A DNA stretch of 64,000 nt from Cereibacter_A sp052244495 (lineage in GTDB: Bacteria > Pseudomonadota > Alphaproteobacteria > Rhodobacterales > Rhodobacteraceae). This document shows positions 63,694 through 64,000 of the stretch, piece by piece. Each line of letters opens with the position of its first letter. The first letter of the stretch is position 1. The stretch lies in the NCBI GenBank assembly GCA_052244495.1, contig JBQPXH010000008.1; one strand, 5' to 3'. A program made the translations under genes and the position numbers. The notes beneath the pieces were generated by a model. That model was not told the DNA's origin. It worked only from the letters and a program-made list of their open reading frames with translations, and searched no databases.

Positions 63694-64000
63694 TCAGAGC
63701 TCGGCGGCTTGAGCCAGCCTGGACCGGACCAGCGCATCGAGCGTGTCCGCCGGCGGCGCCAGCTGCTTCAACGCATCCGGCACCGAATACCGGACATAGC
63801 TCGAGACAAACTCCGTAGCCGCATCGGGGGCAAGCTTGCGGGCTACCGCGAGGCGCGCAGCGGTCATGATCGCCGAGTGCAGCGCCTCGCGATGCCGGGC
63901 CTCGATCTGGATCCCGGTCCAGTGCTGGAAGCGGACGGCGACGAGGCCGATCAGTGCGGTCAACACCACGCCCGCGAGATCGAGCAGGCTTGGCGTCAGC
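63694..64000 (-). CDS. holin-like phage protein, N-terminus cut off by window edge
   Basis: A minus-strand frame that continues past position 64000; at least 100 residues are visible. It begins (in the window) with LTPSLLDLAGVVLTALIGLV, a membrane segment, followed by a helical region (HWTGIQIEARHREALHSAIM, TAARLAVARKLAPDAATEFV) and SVPDALKQLAPPADTLDALV at the end. Membrane helix plus charged alpha-helix with this spacing resembles the LLH/phage_holin_6 family. It suggests a prophage or GTA-like cluster begins here. Composition is back to high GC. Confidence 0.65.
   Translation of the reverse strand, partial: LTPSLLDLAGVVLTALIGLVAVRFQHWTGIQIEARHREALHSAIMTAARLAVARKLAPDAATEFVSSYVRYSVPDALKQLAPPADTLDALVRSRLAQAAEL

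Noticed and set aside
58985..64000. att direct repeat of the tRNA-Leu(TAA) 3' end
   Set aside because: I scanned for the GCCCGGCCGCGGGCACCA-type end and found no second copy in the window.

Overview
The window reads as a chromosomal segment of a high-GC alphaproteobacterium of the Rhodobacter/Cereibacter sphaeroides group. The best evidence is a 566-residue aa3-type oxidase subunit I that appears to match the R. sphaeroides CtaD, as I recall it, at all but a few positions. The overall codon use, an FNR-type box upstream of ctaD, a sigma-54-like promoter and a complete tad-type pilus locus fit that assignment. Species or strain cannot be fixed without a search.

Layout. Bases 1-7.8 kb hold a truncated SPOR/peptidoglycan-binding/trypsin-fold protein that lacks the catalytic His, glycyl-tRNA synthetase (glyQ, a small membrane protein, glyS), and a PEP-utilising enzyme related to pyruvate phosphate dikinase. 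Bases 8-13.5 kb hold a SleB-like wall hydrolase, the folB-folP-glmM cluster (pterin and cell-wall precursor synthesis) and ilvC. Bases 13.6-21.9 kb hold two overlapping Lrp/AsnC regulators, a class V aminotransferase, a UbiH-type flavin hydroxylase, a HAD phosphatase, a GntR regulator, a glycosyltransferase with an MshEN-like N-terminus and an L,D-transpeptidase. Bases 22-29.3 kb hold carA, a YqeY protein, ctaD with a DUF2244 gene, lipB and a peptidoglycan-binding-domain protein.

Bases 29.4-34.4 kb carry tRNA-Leu(GAG) and a four-gene polyamine-type ABC transporter. Bases 34.5-43.5 kb are mixed housekeeping: rpmG, an acetyltransferase, a Bax-inhibitor-1 protein, a DUF1127/LysR divergent pair, a quinone oxidoreductase, an XRE regulator behind a sigma-54-like promoter, an IMPase-family phosphatase, guanine deaminase, mgtE and 5-formyl-THF cyclo-ligase. 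Bases 43.5-55.5 kb are one minus-strand tad/flp pilus locus of 13 genes, running from two small pilins through cpaB, secretin, an OmpA-like lipoprotein, cpaE, tadA, tadB, tadC, two TPR lipoproteins and a prepilin peptidase to an AAA ATPase. Bases 55.8-58.8 kb hold a lytic transglycosylase, a two-subunit CoA transferase and a META-domain protein.

From tRNA-Leu(TAA) at 58.9 kb to the end, base composition shifts to clearly AT-richer DNA. This stretch carries a coupled gene pair (unknown protein plus XRE-ImmA/IrrE metallopeptidase), an orphan 549-residue protein with no recognisable family, and a partial holin-like phage gene at the right edge. It looks like a mobile island inserted at the tRNA. 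It is the most likely place for an undescribed system, though no function can be proved from sequence alone. A hairpin repeat with a conserved flank occurs three times between genes (5.1, 14.5 and 33.4 kb).
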